DNA of 64,000 nt from the NCBI GenBank assembly GCA_938045805.1, contig CALIBL010000096.1, positions 1 through 64,000 on the forward strand, read 5' to 3'. The notes below the pieces were generated by a model. The model was not told the DNA's origin. It ran no database searches and saw only the letters and a list, made by a program, of their open reading frames with translations. This DNA comes from an uncultured Rubripirellula sp. (GTDB taxonomy: Bacteria > Planctomycetota > Planctomycetia > Pirellulales > Pirellulaceae). The position numbers and the translations under genes are program-made. The first letter of the stretch is position 1, and every line of letters begins with the position of its first letter. Shown piece by piece: positions 19,253 to 29,465 of the stretch.

Positions 19253-19373
19253 TGCTTTTAGGCTTCTCTTTGGACGGTCGGGAGTCAGTGGGAAGCACTG
19301 ACATTCTACGATCAAGAACCAGTGAGTTTAGTGGTTCCAGCATCTTAATACACCGGGAGTCTGAAAAATCAGT

Positions 19374-19823
19374 TCAAGCTGCGTTGCCGAATGTTGAATG
19401 ACTGAAGTCGTCCTCAAGTAGTCGCAGTAAGTTCTGTTTGTCTTCAAGCCATTCAGTTCCAAGTTTCTCATGATCCATCCATCGTTCAAGTAATTCTGAC
19501 CGTAGGCCAAAATCTGAATGAGGATTCAGTATCTGACGCAACGCAGCGATGGCTCTTAGAGTGAGAGACTTGAAGTCCAAGTCTTGGTGTTCTGTCATCC
19601 AAAGCTTAACTGCGTCGGGATAAGGTCGACTTTGGGGAGCGTAACTGGCGTGGATTAGCTCTGCGGTACAGAGCACACCGACACATGCCAAATAATTAAG
19701 ATCGTTGGTGTCACCAAGTTCAAGGCAGTGCGTAAGAAAAACGACCGGGTCGGAATCATTTAGATCCTCAATCCAGTCGCGGGCAATTTCATCTTCGAAG
19801 GTATGGATTCCCCAAGGATGCAT
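19374..19823 (-). CDS. DUF4259-like small protein
   Basis: 149 residues. The N terminus MHPWGIHTFEDEIARDWIEDL matches the DUF4259 pattern (WG-x-x-x-F-x-x-D-x-A-x-D-W), followed by helical segments with conserved-looking ALRQIL and LLERWMDHE. Function of the family is unknown; some members sit in polymorphic-toxin immunity neighbourhoods, but no toxin gene is adjacent here. No signal peptide or membrane helix, so cytoplasmic. About 120 bases separate it from the DUF2141 gene start on the same strand. Confidence 0.7.
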   Translation of the reverse strand: MHPWGIHTFEDEIARDWIEDLNDSDPVVFLTHCLELGDTNDLNYLACVGVLCTAELIHASYAPQSRPYPDAVKLWMTEHQDLDFKSLTLRAIAALRQILNPHSDFGLRSELLERWMDHEKLGTEWLEDKQNLLRLLEDDFSHSTFGNAA

Positions 19824-19922
19824 GCTGACTTCAGCTCTTTACCAAGCTCCAAGCTTCTCAAATCAATAGCTTAAAAATGTCTGTCAGTCCCTTGGATTTG
19901 GTGGGTCAAGATTTTTGACCGA

Positions 19923-21296
19923 CTACTTATTCCACCACCAGCGGTTTGTAGTTGCAGCAGCGAGCGCTTCCTTTCGGATCTTGTCCCCGCTCTGGTCTGC
20001 AACTTGATTTTGCACCACTTCGAATCCGTTGATGTCCACGCCACCAGAGGCGGTGACGACCCAGCCCGCTCGGCCTCGGATGAAGCTGCAATGTGGCTCA
20101 ACGGCTTTGGGTGTGGTGTACGATGCAAGCTGAAGGGCTTCGTTTTCGGATCCGAGTACCGAAAGATCGAGTTCTGCCTTTTCAGCAAGTCGCTCTTGAA
20201 CAATCAAGGTGGCGACAACGGTCAAGTCCATCATGTTTTGGAGCTCAGAGAAGACAGGCATCTCTTTTGAAAGATCAGCGTAGGACTCGGTCATTTTGTC
20301 TGCCCAAGCCTTTGCCATCTTGTCAACGCCACCACGTTTGACGGAGCCATCTTGATTCACAATGTCTTGTTCGGTCATCGTCTGAACACCTTGGCCAGAG
20401 AGTTTCCAAGCGAGTCCGTCTTCACTCTTTCCAATTGAATCGTAATTGCACGCCATCCACCAACGTGGGTTCTGATTCTTTGTTTGTTGGCTGTTACGCG
20501 ACATTTCCAAGTAGCTTGGAAGCGTCGCAACGGGTGATGGCGTGAGGCCCATTGCAACACGTTTCATCTCAAAGTCGGCAGCAACGAGCGTTCGAGCGAA
20601 TCGACTGTCGGTGGGGATCCCGCTGAGGTAGATCATTTGGGGGCCGAATGCTTCTCGCATTGAAGCTTCAAGAACGACCGGACTTTGACCAGGACGAAGC
20701 TTGACACGGTTCAGTAGTTGCTGAAGTCTTCGACGGCCTTCTTCTGTTGGCTCGATCGAGCAAGTAATGCCTTCCTGTCGAGCATTTTCAACGCTGCGTA
20801 GTGCAACAGTGAGGTCAGCGAGACGCATGGTTGCCCCACCAGTGACTGTGCCAACAACGAATCCGTCTTCTCGTATCTTCCAAGGCTCGGCTGGTCCAGC
20901 GACGATCAGGTCGTGGTTCTCTTGGTCGACGAAGACGTATTCAATCCTTTGCAGACCTGCCATGAATTCCACTTCGGCAGGAATCTCTTTTCCAGCAGCA
21001 TGGCTTTCGGCAACTGCTGCCTGCAGACCTTTTAGAGACACCATTCGCATCTCGGCAGCTTCACGCAGGTCGCCGTTGATGATTTGGTTTACGTTTTGTA
21101 GTTGGTTCGCCAATTCTTGACGATCCTCGAGACTAGCAGCTCGAACCATACCAGCCGGGTCAATCACAACACCGCCGACGGAACGTCCACGTTGGCCAAA
21201 GCTGAGGCCGGCGTGAAGGGCGGTCGCGAGAGAAAGGACCCCAAGGGACAGGGTCGCAAGAACGATCGAAATACGTTTTGAGTCCGAATGGATCAC
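19923..21296 (-). CDS. DUF1598 exported protein
   Basis: About 457 residues. The GTG start at 21296 is preferred because GGAG lies seven bases upstream; a TTG six codons further up has no such site. The signal peptide covers roughly the first 30 residues (ending ATALHA). The mature protein has GRSVGGVVIDPAGMVRAA and a long mixed alpha/beta region with VFVDQENHDLIVAGPAEPW, the pattern of the planctomycete-restricted DUF1598 family. No catalytic motif is recognisable. It is divergent from the FHA-sigma54 activator gene, sharing a ~415-base intergenic region. Confidence 0.8.
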   Translation of the reverse strand: MIHSDSKRISIVLATLSLGVLSLATALHAGLSFGQRGRSVGGVVIDPAGMVRAASLEDRQELANQLQNVNQIINGDLREAAEMRMVSLKGLQAAVAESHAAGKEIPAEVEFMAGLQRIEYVFVDQENHDLIVAGPAEPWKIREDGFVVGTVTGGATMRLADLTVALRSVENARQEGITCSIEPTEEGRRRLQQLLNRVKLRPGQSPVVLEASMREAFGPQMIYLSGIPTDSRFARTLVAADFEMKRVAMGLTPSPVATLPSYLEMSRNSQQTKNQNPRWWMACNYDSIGKSEDGLAWKLSGQGVQTMTEQDIVNQDGSVKRGGVDKMAKAWADKMTESYADLSKEMPVFSELQNMMDLTVVATLIVQERLAEKAELDLSVLGSENEALQLASYTTPKAVEPHCSFIRGRAGWVVTASGGVDINGFEVVQNQVADQSGDKIRKEALAAATTNRWWWNK

Positions 21297-21712
21297 AATG
21301 GATCTCCGCAGCAAGCCACCGACACTGGGTCTCGGCGGTCGTGAAAGGGATTTAAGCCGACAAACTGTTCCTATTGTGACCAGCGTTTCCCAAAATTCGA
21401 GGAAAAAATGCTCGTCCGAGAAATAGTTGTCGTCAGAATAGTTATCGTCGCAAACTAGGGCAACAGAAGCTTTCTAGCGTTTGCTGGCCCTCCAAGGCTA
21501 GGGAAATCTTAGGTTGAAAAGCGGTGAACCGTTAGAAAATTGAAATTCTCGCGAAAAAAGCACCCAATAAGGCCAAGTCGGCAAGCTGGCGATGTTCCTA
21601 CTCGAAAGACAATGCTCTCAAGATCCAAGAGTCGAAATCCGGCCTAAAGCGTTTTTTTCATGGCTCAGAAGCCGTCTCGACGCTTGCGGCGAGAGAAATT
21701 GCTTGAGTTCTT
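21297..21712. other. Intergenic region between divergent DUF1598 and FHA-activator genes
   Basis: 416 bases without a credible gene. It must hold the promoters of both divergent genes. The only structure noticed is an imperfect direct repeat AATAGTTGTCGTC / AATAGTTATCGTC around 21422-21449 (15-base spacing), which might be a regulator site or chance. No clear sigma-54 element (TGGC-N8-GC) or terminator was found. Confidence 0.5.
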
Positions 21713-23869
21713 GTGTCGCTTTTCCTAACATCCACTCGCAAATTCTTTTTTCTCGGCTCTCAAGGGAGCGATGGCGTTTTGACTGCACAACCTCCTCCCG
21801 TCGCCCCTGCCTCCAGCCAGAAATCTTCTTCAGGTAATGGTGCTTACCTTGTGTTGCGAGCGGCGGGGCGTTGGAGTGATGTCTTCCGCCTGGCACCCCC
21901 CAGCGAGGTGGTTCTTGGCAGGGCGTCGTCGAACCAGATTGTGATCCGAGATCAGCAGGCTAGTCGCCATCACGCCAAGGTATTGTGGAACGGGAACACA
22001 TGGGTGCTGAGCGATCTAGGCAGCGTGAATGGAACATTCCTGAATCAGAATCGGATTTCGGAGGAACAGCGACTTGAAGATGGGGATGTCATTCAAGTTG
22101 GCGGATGCGAAATCACTTATTCAGTGACCATTCCCGGACTCAGTCATCCCGTGATGACTCCTGAGGGCCAAGCAACTGATGATCAGATGACGGTGGAAGT
22201 GGATACCGGCATGATCACTGAGCGCAGGCGTCATAGTTCCTATTTAAGTGTTGGCGGTACCAACGCAGTCCGCAACACGCGAACTTTCGCTTCGCGAGGC
22301 TCGACGGATGAAACCGGAGTGAACGCTCCACAAGCCGATGCATCTCACCGACTACTACTGCTCGCTTTTCAGCTCGCACGAACCGACGAACCGTCCAAGG
22401 TGATCGAGGCGGTGTTGGATGATCTATCGACTCAGATTCAGTTTGACAGTGGCGGTCTTTATTTGGCGAAGTCCGGATCCTCGAAGGAAGCTAAATCGGA
22501 AATCGCACTGGTTGCAACTCGTCAATCAGGGCAACGCAGTTATCGGCGTCCACCGGATTCGCTCACCGCTTCAATCGCCCGCGCGGAGTCGGAGGCGATC
22601 TTAGCTCGGAATGTCTTGGGGGATCCTGAGATGGCGACCGAGAACAGTCAGGGTGAGATTGATGTTGAAAGTGTGATCCTTGCGCCTTTGCGCGATCGCG
22701 ATGGTCAGTATCGAGGTATGATCCACCTCACGACATCTCGAGGGAGTACGCCCCTGCAAACACGTGACCTCGAATACGTTGTGGCGGTGGGAGAGATCCT
22801 CACCGCGTCACTCGTTCAATTGAATGACCGTCGAAAACTTGCTCGATCGCTACGTCAAACGAAGCAGCAGGTCAAAGAATTGCAGCGTCGGCTAGGTGAC
22901 AAGGTTCGGATTCTCGGTAACAGCCAATCGATGCAGCAGTTGGGGGAAAAGATTGGACTCGCGGCTCCCACCTCCGCAACGGTTCTGGTTCGCGGTGAAT
23001 CCGGAGTTGGTAAGGAGCTCGTTGCATCGGCGATCCACCATGCCAGTGACCGATCCGACGGCCCGCTGATCTGCCTGAACTGTGCAGCGTTGTCGCCGAC
23101 ATTGCTCGAGAGTGAGCTCTTTGGGCATGAGAAGGGGGCATTCACCGGTGCGACGGAACGCAAATCCGGTAAATTTGAACTTGCCGATGGCGGCACCCTG
23201 ATGCTCGATGAAATTGGTGAGATGGACATCGAGATTCAGGCAAAATTCTTACGAGTCCTCGAGGGGCATCCGTTTGAACGAGTCGGGGGACAGGAGGCGA
23301 TACGTGTCGACGTGCGAGTGGTTGCCGCAACGAATCGCGATCTCCAGCAGATGGTTGAAGAGAAGCGGTTTCGCCAAGACCTTTACTATCGCTTGCATGT
23401 GGTTGAGCTACTGATTCCACCGTTGCGAGACCGTGGACAGGATAGTTTGCTGATCGCCGAACACTTTCTCAATCAGCTCAATCATCAGATGGGACGCAAA
23501 ATCACCGGCTTCAGTGATGAAGCTCAGCGCATTCTGCTGAACTATCCGTGGCCTGGGAACGTTCGCGAGTTGCGAAACGTCGTGGAACGCGCGGTGGTGC
23601 TCAACACAAAGTCTGTCATTGAAGCTGAAGATCTCTCTTTGTCTCCGACTCTAGGTTCCAACCTTACCGGATCAGGGTTTGACGCTGCTTTGACGGGTCA
23701 AGTGATCACCGAGGATTCGTCGGAAATCAGTCTGGCAGATTTGGAAAGGAAACACATTGACCGGGTGTTGCAACACACCGGTGGCAACAAGAGCCGCGCT
23801 GCTTCCATACTGGGAATTGAACGAAGCACGTTGGATCGAAAATTGAAACGCTACCAACAGTCTCGTTAA
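21713..23869 (+). CDS. Sigma-54-dependent activator with FHA and GAF domains
   Basis: 718 residues. Domains in order: FHA (~45-140; [28 protein letters not shown]), which binds phosphothreonine; GAF (~205-370); a coiled segment; AAA+ sigma-54 activator domain (~400-630) with Walker A GESGVGKE, the GAFTGA loop that contacts sigma-54, and Walker B-type [10 protein letters not shown]; and a C-terminal Fis-type helix-turn-helix ([22 protein letters not shown]). It should open sigma-54 promoters in response to a phosphoprotein partner through FHA rather than a response-regulator receiver. The start is uncertain: GTG 21713 or TTG 21779, the latter with AAGGGAG ten bases upstream. Targets unknown; the divergent DUF1598 gene is a candidate. 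Confidence 0.9.
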   Translation: MSLFLTSTRKFFFLGSQGSDGVLTAQPPPVAPASSQKSSSGNGAYLVLRAAGRWSDVFRLAPPSEVVLGRASSNQIVIRDQQASRHHAKVLWNGNTWVLSDLGSVNGTFLNQNRISEEQRLEDGDVIQVGGCEITYSVTIPGLSHPVMTPEGQATDDQMTVEVDTGMITERRRHSSYLSVGGTNAVRNTRTFASRGSTDETGVNAPQADASHRLLLLAFQLARTDEPSKVIEAVLDDLSTQIQFDSGGLYLAKSGSSKEAKSEIALVATRQSGQRSYRRPPDSLTASIARAESEAILARNVLGDPEMATENSQGEIDVESVILAPLRDRDGQYRGMIHLTTSRGSTPLQTRDLEYVVAVGEILTASLVQLNDRRKLARSLRQTKQQVKELQRRLGDKVRILGNSQSMQQLGEKIGLAAPTSATVLVRGESGVGKELVASAIHHASDRSDGPLICLNCAALSPTLLESELFGHEKGAFTGATERKSGKFELADGGTLMLDEIGEMDIEIQAKFLRVLEGHPFERVGGQEAIRVDVRVVAATNRDLQQMVEEKRFRQDLYYRLHVVELLIPPLRDRGQDSLLIAEHFLNQLNHQMGRKITGFSDEAQRILLNYPWPGNVRELRNVVERAVVLNTKSVIEAEDLSLSPTLGSNLTGSGFDAALTGQVITEDSSEISLADLERKHIDRVLQHTGGNKSRAASILGIERSTLDRKLKRYQQSR

Positions 23870-23988
23870 GCTAGGCTTCTGGCCATTGAGGAAGCGGCGA
23901 ACTGCTGATCGCTTCGTTTAGCGTTTGAACTTTGCACGTCTTTTACGATTGGACCTGCTACCGAGGTTTGGACGATGATCTTTTGGTC

Positions 23989-24339
23989 CTAAGCAGAAAA
24001 ATCGAGTCGCTGGTCTTGAGAGGGAATTGAGTTCGTTGAGTCTGTTGGTTTTTGAATCAATTGGTCCCGATAATCGATCATCTCTTTTTCGTTCGCGGAG
24101 TGATCTGCATGTTGATTGGACCGGGCGAATTGATCCCAAGGGAGCTGTCCATCAGGGTTCCGGTCGCCGGTCGCGTTGCTCTCGGTGATTTCTATCGCTC
24201 GATCACTTTTACCATTCAGTTTGTTCGCGGTGTTCACTCGATCCGTTATTTCTTGATCAGCTGCGTCTCTAGTCCCTTCTTTTGAAGCGGCATAGGGGAT
24301 CCCTGAGATCGAAGAAGTCATCGAGTTGTGAATGTGCAT
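23989..24339 (-). CDS. Small hydrophilic protein, unknown
   Basis: 116 residues from ATG 24339 (AAGG about nine bases upstream), with MTSSISGIPYAAS from an internal ATG at 24321 as an alternative start. Highly charged, rich in Asp, Asn, Gln and Ser, no signal peptide or membrane helix, probably disordered. A segment NATGDRNPDGQLPWDQF resembles the short Asp-rich ends seen in some planctomycete small proteins, but I cannot name a family. It lies about 70 bases downstream of the AsmA-like gene's terminal side on the same strand. Coding status rests on frame length and plausible composition only. Confidence 0.45.
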   Translation of the reverse strand: MHIHNSMTSSISGIPYAASKEGTRDAADQEITDRVNTANKLNGKSDRAIEITESNATGDRNPDGQLPWDQFARSNQHADHSANEKEMIDYRDQLIQKPTDSTNSIPSQDQRLDFSA

Positions 24340-24410
24340 CAATTCGCCTTGCGATTTGGTTAACGACGTTATGACTAAAACGCTTCACGGGCGCGGTCTG
24401 TGTGATCCAC

Positions 24411-27400
24411 TTACCGCCGCTGACTATCGGTCATGCCTGGCAAAAGCCACTCCAAGGTTTCGCTGACGCGTTCCAGTGCTTTTCGCTCAATCTGCGGAGC
24501 ACCAACCGGGCCACGAACATTGATCGTCCAAAGTGTGTATCGGGTTCCCCCGAGGGGGCGTATTAGTTGAGTGAAAGTGTTTTGAGGGCTGACGCGGGTG
24601 TTGAAAGTTAGGTCAAGTTCACGTCGTCGGTTCAACGTCCCTCCTCCTTGGAGGGCAACCAGATCGCCCCACATCTGAATGTCATGGAATGTTGTCGTGT
24701 CGCCGTAGAAGGAGAACCGAAATTGGCCATCGGTGAACGCGACATCTTCGGTGGCCTCAAGTCGAAGCAGATTGAGGATTTGAACGATGAGTGGAAGTTG
24801 GTAGATATTGGCTCCACTGACCCTCGCAGTGCCTGAGCCACGTAAAAGGTCAATAGCACCAAGATTTCCCTGCAGGTGGGTTTGCCCGCTGAGTGTGCCC
24901 GTCAGGTTTTGATTCGAATGACCGAAGTCTGCCAGCAATGTGGGTAGTTGAGCGTAGTAAGTATTAATGTCCACATCGAAGTTGCCGTTTGAGAGTACGA
25001 CATTGCCATCGAGATCGATGAGTCCGCCAAACAGATTTCCTCGAATCGCAGAGAGGGGTTGCTGTGCCGGTGACTCGTTGGGAGATTTAGCTAGGCTGCC
25101 GAGCGATAGATTGTCGTCTTCGATGGAAAAGGGACCCCGAATCCCTGTGATCTGAATCTCATTGACGTGCATCGAATCAATTCGGACTTCTCCGAAAGCT
25201 TGGATGGTAGATTCGTCACGTACTCCTTCGATCGACAATTCGCCGCGGAGTGAATGTACCGGACCAACATCCGCAATCCGGTTGCCTTCGAGTTGTAGGG
25301 TCAGGTTCCAAGTTAAGGTTGGTTCAGGGTGTTTGGTATCTGGCATCGCAATCTTGGTTTGACCGCGGATATTTAGCGGCCCTCGCAGTTGCAAGGCTCG
25401 CATCGCCGCACGCATTTGTTCCGGTAGTGCTGCAATGAGTTCAGCGTCGGGATGAAGACGACAACCGCTGTGCAAATTGAGAAAGAGTTCCCAACGTCCT
25501 GTTCGATCTTCAACACAGAAACCATCCGCAGAAAAACTCGAGGCGTCATGGCGGCCTCGGATTGATTCGATCGTGACGGTCTTCCCGTCAAATCGAACCG
25601 AACCTCCGGTGACATCCAAACGATACGGCAAGCTCTGCGGACGCAGACTGAGTGTTTGGCTGGTGATTTGTGGGTTGTCTCTTTGGACGGCATATAGATC
25701 GATCTTGAGCGGGGTTCCTTCGCCAATTTGACGAAGTCCTACGCTCATTTCGTCAAGTGTTCCGCTTGGAGCCAACGAATCCCACACCTGCTGACTTTCA
25801 GTTGGCAAGGAGGTTCGAAGTGATTCATCCATCGGAATGTCATTGGTATGAAACTGTAATGCAAGATCCGAAGGTGCTTGCTCGATATCATTGGCGTCTC
25901 GACGCGTCATCTTGTAGGTGCCATCACACCGAATCGTACCCGCATTTGCGTTGCTTGCTCGTATCCCTGCAAGAGTCACCAAGTCATCATCGACAAGAAT
26001 CGTGCCGGTGACGTTGTACAGCGGGTAGGGGAATTTTTCGTACCGCATGTGCCCGTCCATCACTCGCAAGTCCACTCGCTTGGAGAGGTTCTTGTTGGCG
26101 TCAACTTCGATGGATGCGGAAGTGACTTGGATCGAACCTCGAGGGTGGAGTGATCGAACAAAAGACTCTAACTTCGATGTTGGTTCGCCCCGAGGTGTCA
26201 ATGCGGCGAATAAGGTTTGGTCGATTGGCACGGGGCCATCTGTTGCCAAAATAAAAGATAGACGCGAGTTTTCGGTTCTCTCGACTGGAATCTGAAAGGC
26301 ACATTGAATTCGGTTATCACCAACTCGACCACTCAGTGTGTCCGCCGTGATGCGATTTGATGCGATCTCGATTTTGCCAACCACGCTTTCCACCGGGTAT
26401 GGGAATCGCTCATACCGCACGTCAACTCCCTTGCACGTAATCGACGCTTCTGGGGTCCAACCACTTTGGTCGCGTCTCAATCGGGCATCGAAATCGATGT
26501 GTCCGCTGGGGAGAAGGCGTTCCCAAATGATTCTCGCCTTTTCCGGCAGGGTGACGGCGAGTTGTTGATCCAATAGCAGTCCTCGCGCCGAGAGTTTGAG
26601 GTCTAGCGGGCTTTCCCGTTGGTAGCCATCGATCTGCCCCGTCGTCCTCAGGATCGCTTCCCCTAGATTCGCCTGTGATGCTTCAATTTTGATGCCCTCG
26701 TGCGATAGGCAGAACATGCCACGAATGTTGGAAAGGGGGCGAGGTAGAAGAGGGTGAGCGACTTGCCCTTGGTGAACCGTGGTTTTTGCTTCAAATCTCC
26801 ACGGTTGGTTGGAACCTTTGGATGCTGAGATTGAAATGTCGCCTTGGCAATTCAGATCGCGAATTCCAGTGAGTGCCTGCCGGAGATTTGACGGCAGCTG
26901 ATCAACCGTGGAGCGATCAACCTGCACTCCACTGATCGCGCTGCGGATGTCAACGAGGTTGGCGGTGGTTTTGATTTTGGCGGTGATTTGATTCGCGATA
27001 GGAGAACTTCCGCGGATCGCAATCATTCGGTGAGTGGTTCCGTCGCGTTGTGGCAGGTTGTCGATCACGATTTCATCAAAGTCACATTGCAGTGGGCGTT
27101 TGGCGTTCTGCGCACCGAGCAAGTTAACTCGCGTCTGCCGCACGATCATTTTTGGCGCTTCCGGACCTAGCTTGGGAAGCGGCAGAAGTCTTGCGATCGC
27201 TAGTTGCCCCTGATCATCAATCCATGTGTTAGCGGTAACCCCTTCGAGAATGATCGCCTGTGTGTTCAGGGGTAGACTTTGGTGGAGAAGTTTCTCAGGG
27301 TCAATCTCCGCCATCACGGTCAGGCGATTGATGAGAATCACTTCGCGTTTAGAAGTCTGCTCGCCTGATCGTGAGGATTGAGCACGTTCGGCTCCTTCCC

Positions 27401-27647
27401 TGATCCGTATGTCATTGAAGGTGAGGCCGACTCTTGAATCGAAGTGGCCTCTGCCGACCGATACCTCGAACCCCTCATAGTGCTCTTGTAGGTCACTCTG
27501 GAATTTTCGGCGAGCTGTTTCGCCAATTGTCTGCGGCGCGAAAGCCTGAATCACAAAGTATAGAATGCTGAGGATCAGCGCAAGTTGAAACAGCCGAGAC
27601 AGTTTTCTCGGTCGGCGGGCATCGGAATCCGGCGTCTTGCCGCTCAA
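24411..27647 (-). CDS. Large AsmA/TamB-like inner-membrane-anchored protein
   Basis: 1078 residues. One N-terminal membrane helix (LFQLALILSILYFVIQAFA) is followed by a very long periplasmic beta-repeat region with recurring units of the form 'KFPYPLYNVTGTILVDDDLVTLAGI', typical of AsmA-like/DUF3971 proteins that span the envelope and are thought to move phospholipids or assist outer-membrane biogenesis. The C terminus contains the AsmA-like block YQLPLIVQILNLLRL, FYGDTTTFHDIQMWGD and GTRYTLWTINVRGPVG. TTG 27647 is supported by GGAAGG eight bases upstream. Its closest neighbours on the strand are the membrane GT-C-like and GT2 genes, consistent with an envelope function. Confidence 0.85.
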   Translation of the reverse strand: MSGKTPDSDARRPRKLSRLFQLALILSILYFVIQAFAPQTIGETARRKFQSDLQEHYEGFEVSVGRGHFDSRVGLTFNDIRIREGAERAQSSRSGEQTSKREVILINRLTVMAEIDPEKLLHQSLPLNTQAIILEGVTANTWIDDQGQLAIARLLPLPKLGPEAPKMIVRQTRVNLLGAQNAKRPLQCDFDEIVIDNLPQRDGTTHRMIAIRGSSPIANQITAKIKTTANLVDIRSAISGVQVDRSTVDQLPSNLRQALTGIRDLNCQGDISISASKGSNQPWRFEAKTTVHQGQVAHPLLPRPLSNIRGMFCLSHEGIKIEASQANLGEAILRTTGQIDGYQRESPLDLKLSARGLLLDQQLAVTLPEKARIIWERLLPSGHIDFDARLRRDQSGWTPEASITCKGVDVRYERFPYPVESVVGKIEIASNRITADTLSGRVGDNRIQCAFQIPVERTENSRLSFILATDGPVPIDQTLFAALTPRGEPTSKLESFVRSLHPRGSIQVTSASIEVDANKNLSKRVDLRVMDGHMRYEKFPYPLYNVTGTILVDDDLVTLAGIRASNANAGTIRCDGTYKMTRRDANDIEQAPSDLALQFHTNDIPMDESLRTSLPTESQQVWDSLAPSGTLDEMSVGLRQIGEGTPLKIDLYAVQRDNPQITSQTLSLRPQSLPYRLDVTGGSVRFDGKTVTIESIRGRHDASSFSADGFCVEDRTGRWELFLNLHSGCRLHPDAELIAALPEQMRAAMRALQLRGPLNIRGQTKIAMPDTKHPEPTLTWNLTLQLEGNRIADVGPVHSLRGELSIEGVRDESTIQAFGEVRIDSMHVNEIQITGIRGPFSIEDDNLSLGSLAKSPNESPAQQPLSAIRGNLFGGLIDLDGNVVLSNGNFDVDINTYYAQLPTLLADFGHSNQNLTGTLSGQTHLQGNLGAIDLLRGSGTARVSGANIYQLPLIVQILNLLRLEATEDVAFTDGQFRFSFYGDTTTFHDIQMWGDLVALQGGGTLNRRRELDLTFNTRVSPQNTFTQLIRPLGGTRYTLWTINVRGPVGAPQIERKALERVSETLEWLLPGMTDSQRR

Positions 27648-27752
27648 TTCGCAGACCTTCCCTGGATCAACCTCTTCGTTAAGAATTCATTTCCGTGAAT
27701 TCATCGATCGCCACTCCTGACAATCGCTTCGCCGTCAAGTCTAGCCGTCGCT

Positions 27753-29465
27753 TCAGCCCTCAATCCAGCCCAAAAACAGCCAGAACCGATAGATCCATGG
27801 TGACTGCCATGGAGTTTGCAATGCGGTAGAAACCGAGAAGAGACTGAATGCTAGCAAGGCAATTGCCGTCAGTCGGCCGATTCGCCAACGCTGCAGCTGC
27901 TCAAAGGCGGGGGCGATCACCACAAGCCAAAGTGGTGCGAACCACAGAAGCCAGCGGAAGCAGACGCTTACGCCACCGTAGTTGCGGTCGATCAGCGGGC
28001 GATTCAAGTAGAACAAAAAACAGACCAACGAAGCGACGAGCACTGCTAGGTGAAACCAACGCACTGTGCGATTGGTCGTGCTAAGCCCCAGCAGCCAACC
28101 GAGAGGGAGCAACGCCCAGATTGGGGTGATTGAAAAAAGACCATGGTGACCAATCGTAAGATTCATCAAGTAGGTGGTTTTACTCGGTTCGCCACGATCG
28201 ACACCCTGACGGTTTCCCTCTTTCCAGTAAGTTCCTGGGTATTCATACCAGTCATCCCAGCGATAAACACGCCACTGCTGTTCTTGCTGCACCAAAGCGT
28301 ATTGAATCTGGCCATTTTTCACGAGCCAACGAGACGGCTCGTCCGACTCGGTAACGATCAATGACTTCGTATTCGATGCGCCGAGTTTCTTGAATTCCCC
28401 CAAGTCTTCCAGTCTTGTTGAGAGTGTCTGATTGAGCGATGGGTCGGGTGAGTCACGCTTGGTTGCCGACGTGGCGGCAGAGGTTTCAATTGAGGTAAGC
28501 AGTTGCCCATTGCCTCGGTGAGCATAGGGGGGTCGAAGGCTCTGGTGAGCGATCCAGTTGGTTCCAAAAAAGGCGGCTGCGATGACGAGTCCACCGGATA
28601 GATACGGTAACCAAGATGAACGATCTTTGATGAAAAATAGGCATCCCCAAAGTGCCGTCATGGAAAGCGCTGGCAATTCGTTTGCCGCACCCAAGGTCGC
28701 CGCTGCCCCCGCGATGCAGGTCCAGAGGAAGGTTCCAAGCTTTGATGAACCGACAGTTTTGTCATCCTGGGAGTTGCGGCTTGAATCATCCGTAGGGTTC
28801 GCTTGCTTGGTGTTTGACCTCAGATAGATCCACATTGCAACGGCAGTCGCTGTGCATGCAGGTAAATGATTGTTGAGTGAAATGCTGAAGGGTAGCACCA
28901 TCGTGCCAAAGCAAACACTCGCGGCAGCAATCTGTCGACTCCAGTTGTTCTCAATGACCCGATGGATGCTTGCGATGGTCGCGTAAAAAAAAGCGGCTAA
29001 TAGCGGCAGATTGAACAGCATCAGGAGCAAACGCGGTACGTAAAGCGGATGCTGGGTGAGAGAAAGCCCTGTGATCTGGTAGACGATCCAGTAAAGACCC
29101 GCAACGATGGTCGCGAGGAGCGGGGGTTTGCTGCTGTAGTAATGTTGTTGACCGTCGGATCCCAAGTGCCTGACCTTGTCGATCGTGTTCCACGGTCGTC
29201 GGTTCCGGTGAATGGGATTCGCAATCACGATCTGCTGATCGATAACGTAGGTACCCTTCTCAACCAAGGAAGCAACTGTCGCCCAGCGACTTCGGTCGTT
29301 GGCGCTGAGGAAGGCAGTGTCTCCCTCGCGACTGGTGACCATCGCAATGCGTCCAGCGGTCATCGCTAGGGCGAGAGCAACCATGAGGTGATAGCTTGAC
29401 CACACGCTTTGGTTGGATGGCAAAGACCGTGCAACCGCATGTTCAACCGATTCACTCTGGCTCAT
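27753..29465 (-). CDS. Polytopic GT-C-like membrane protein
   Basis: 570 residues with about ten membrane helices. Near the N terminus NDRSRWATVASLVEKGTY and HYYSSKPPLLATIVAG resemble the luminal-loop pattern of GT-C glycosyltransferases (ArnT/PMT-like 'KPPL'). A large hydrophilic loop lies around residues 300-400. GT-C enzymes move sugars from polyprenyl-phosphate donors to lipids or proteins outside the membrane. Its start overlaps the end of the GT2 gene by 14 bases; GT2 enzymes of that type make polyprenyl-phosphate sugars, so the two may work in sequence: the GT2 makes the donor, this protein uses it. Substrate and acceptor are not visible. Confidence 0.72.
   Translation of the reverse strand: MSQSESVEHAVARSLPSNQSVWSSYHLMVALALAMTAGRIAMVTSREGDTAFLSANDRSRWATVASLVEKGTYVIDQQIVIANPIHRNRRPWNTIDKVRHLGSDGQQHYYSSKPPLLATIVAGLYWIVYQITGLSLTQHPLYVPRLLLMLFNLPLLAAFFYATIASIHRVIENNWSRQIAAASVCFGTMVLPFSISLNNHLPACTATAVAMWIYLRSNTKQANPTDDSSRNSQDDKTVGSSKLGTFLWTCIAGAAATLGAANELPALSMTALWGCLFFIKDRSSWLPYLSGGLVIAAAFFGTNWIAHQSLRPPYAHRGNGQLLTSIETSAATSATKRDSPDPSLNQTLSTRLEDLGEFKKLGASNTKSLIVTESDEPSRWLVKNGQIQYALVQQEQQWRVYRWDDWYEYPGTYWKEGNRQGVDRGEPSKTTYLMNLTIGHHGLFSITPIWALLPLGWLLGLSTTNRTVRWFHLAVLVASLVCFLFYLNRPLIDRNYGGVSVCFRWLLWFAPLWLVVIAPAFEQLQRWRIGRLTAIALLAFSLFSVSTALQTPWQSPWIYRFWLFLGWIEG

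Noticed and set aside
23891-23915. GAAGCG / CGCTTC hairpin after the sigma-54 activator
   Set aside because: Thirteen-base loop and no U-run, so not called a terminator.
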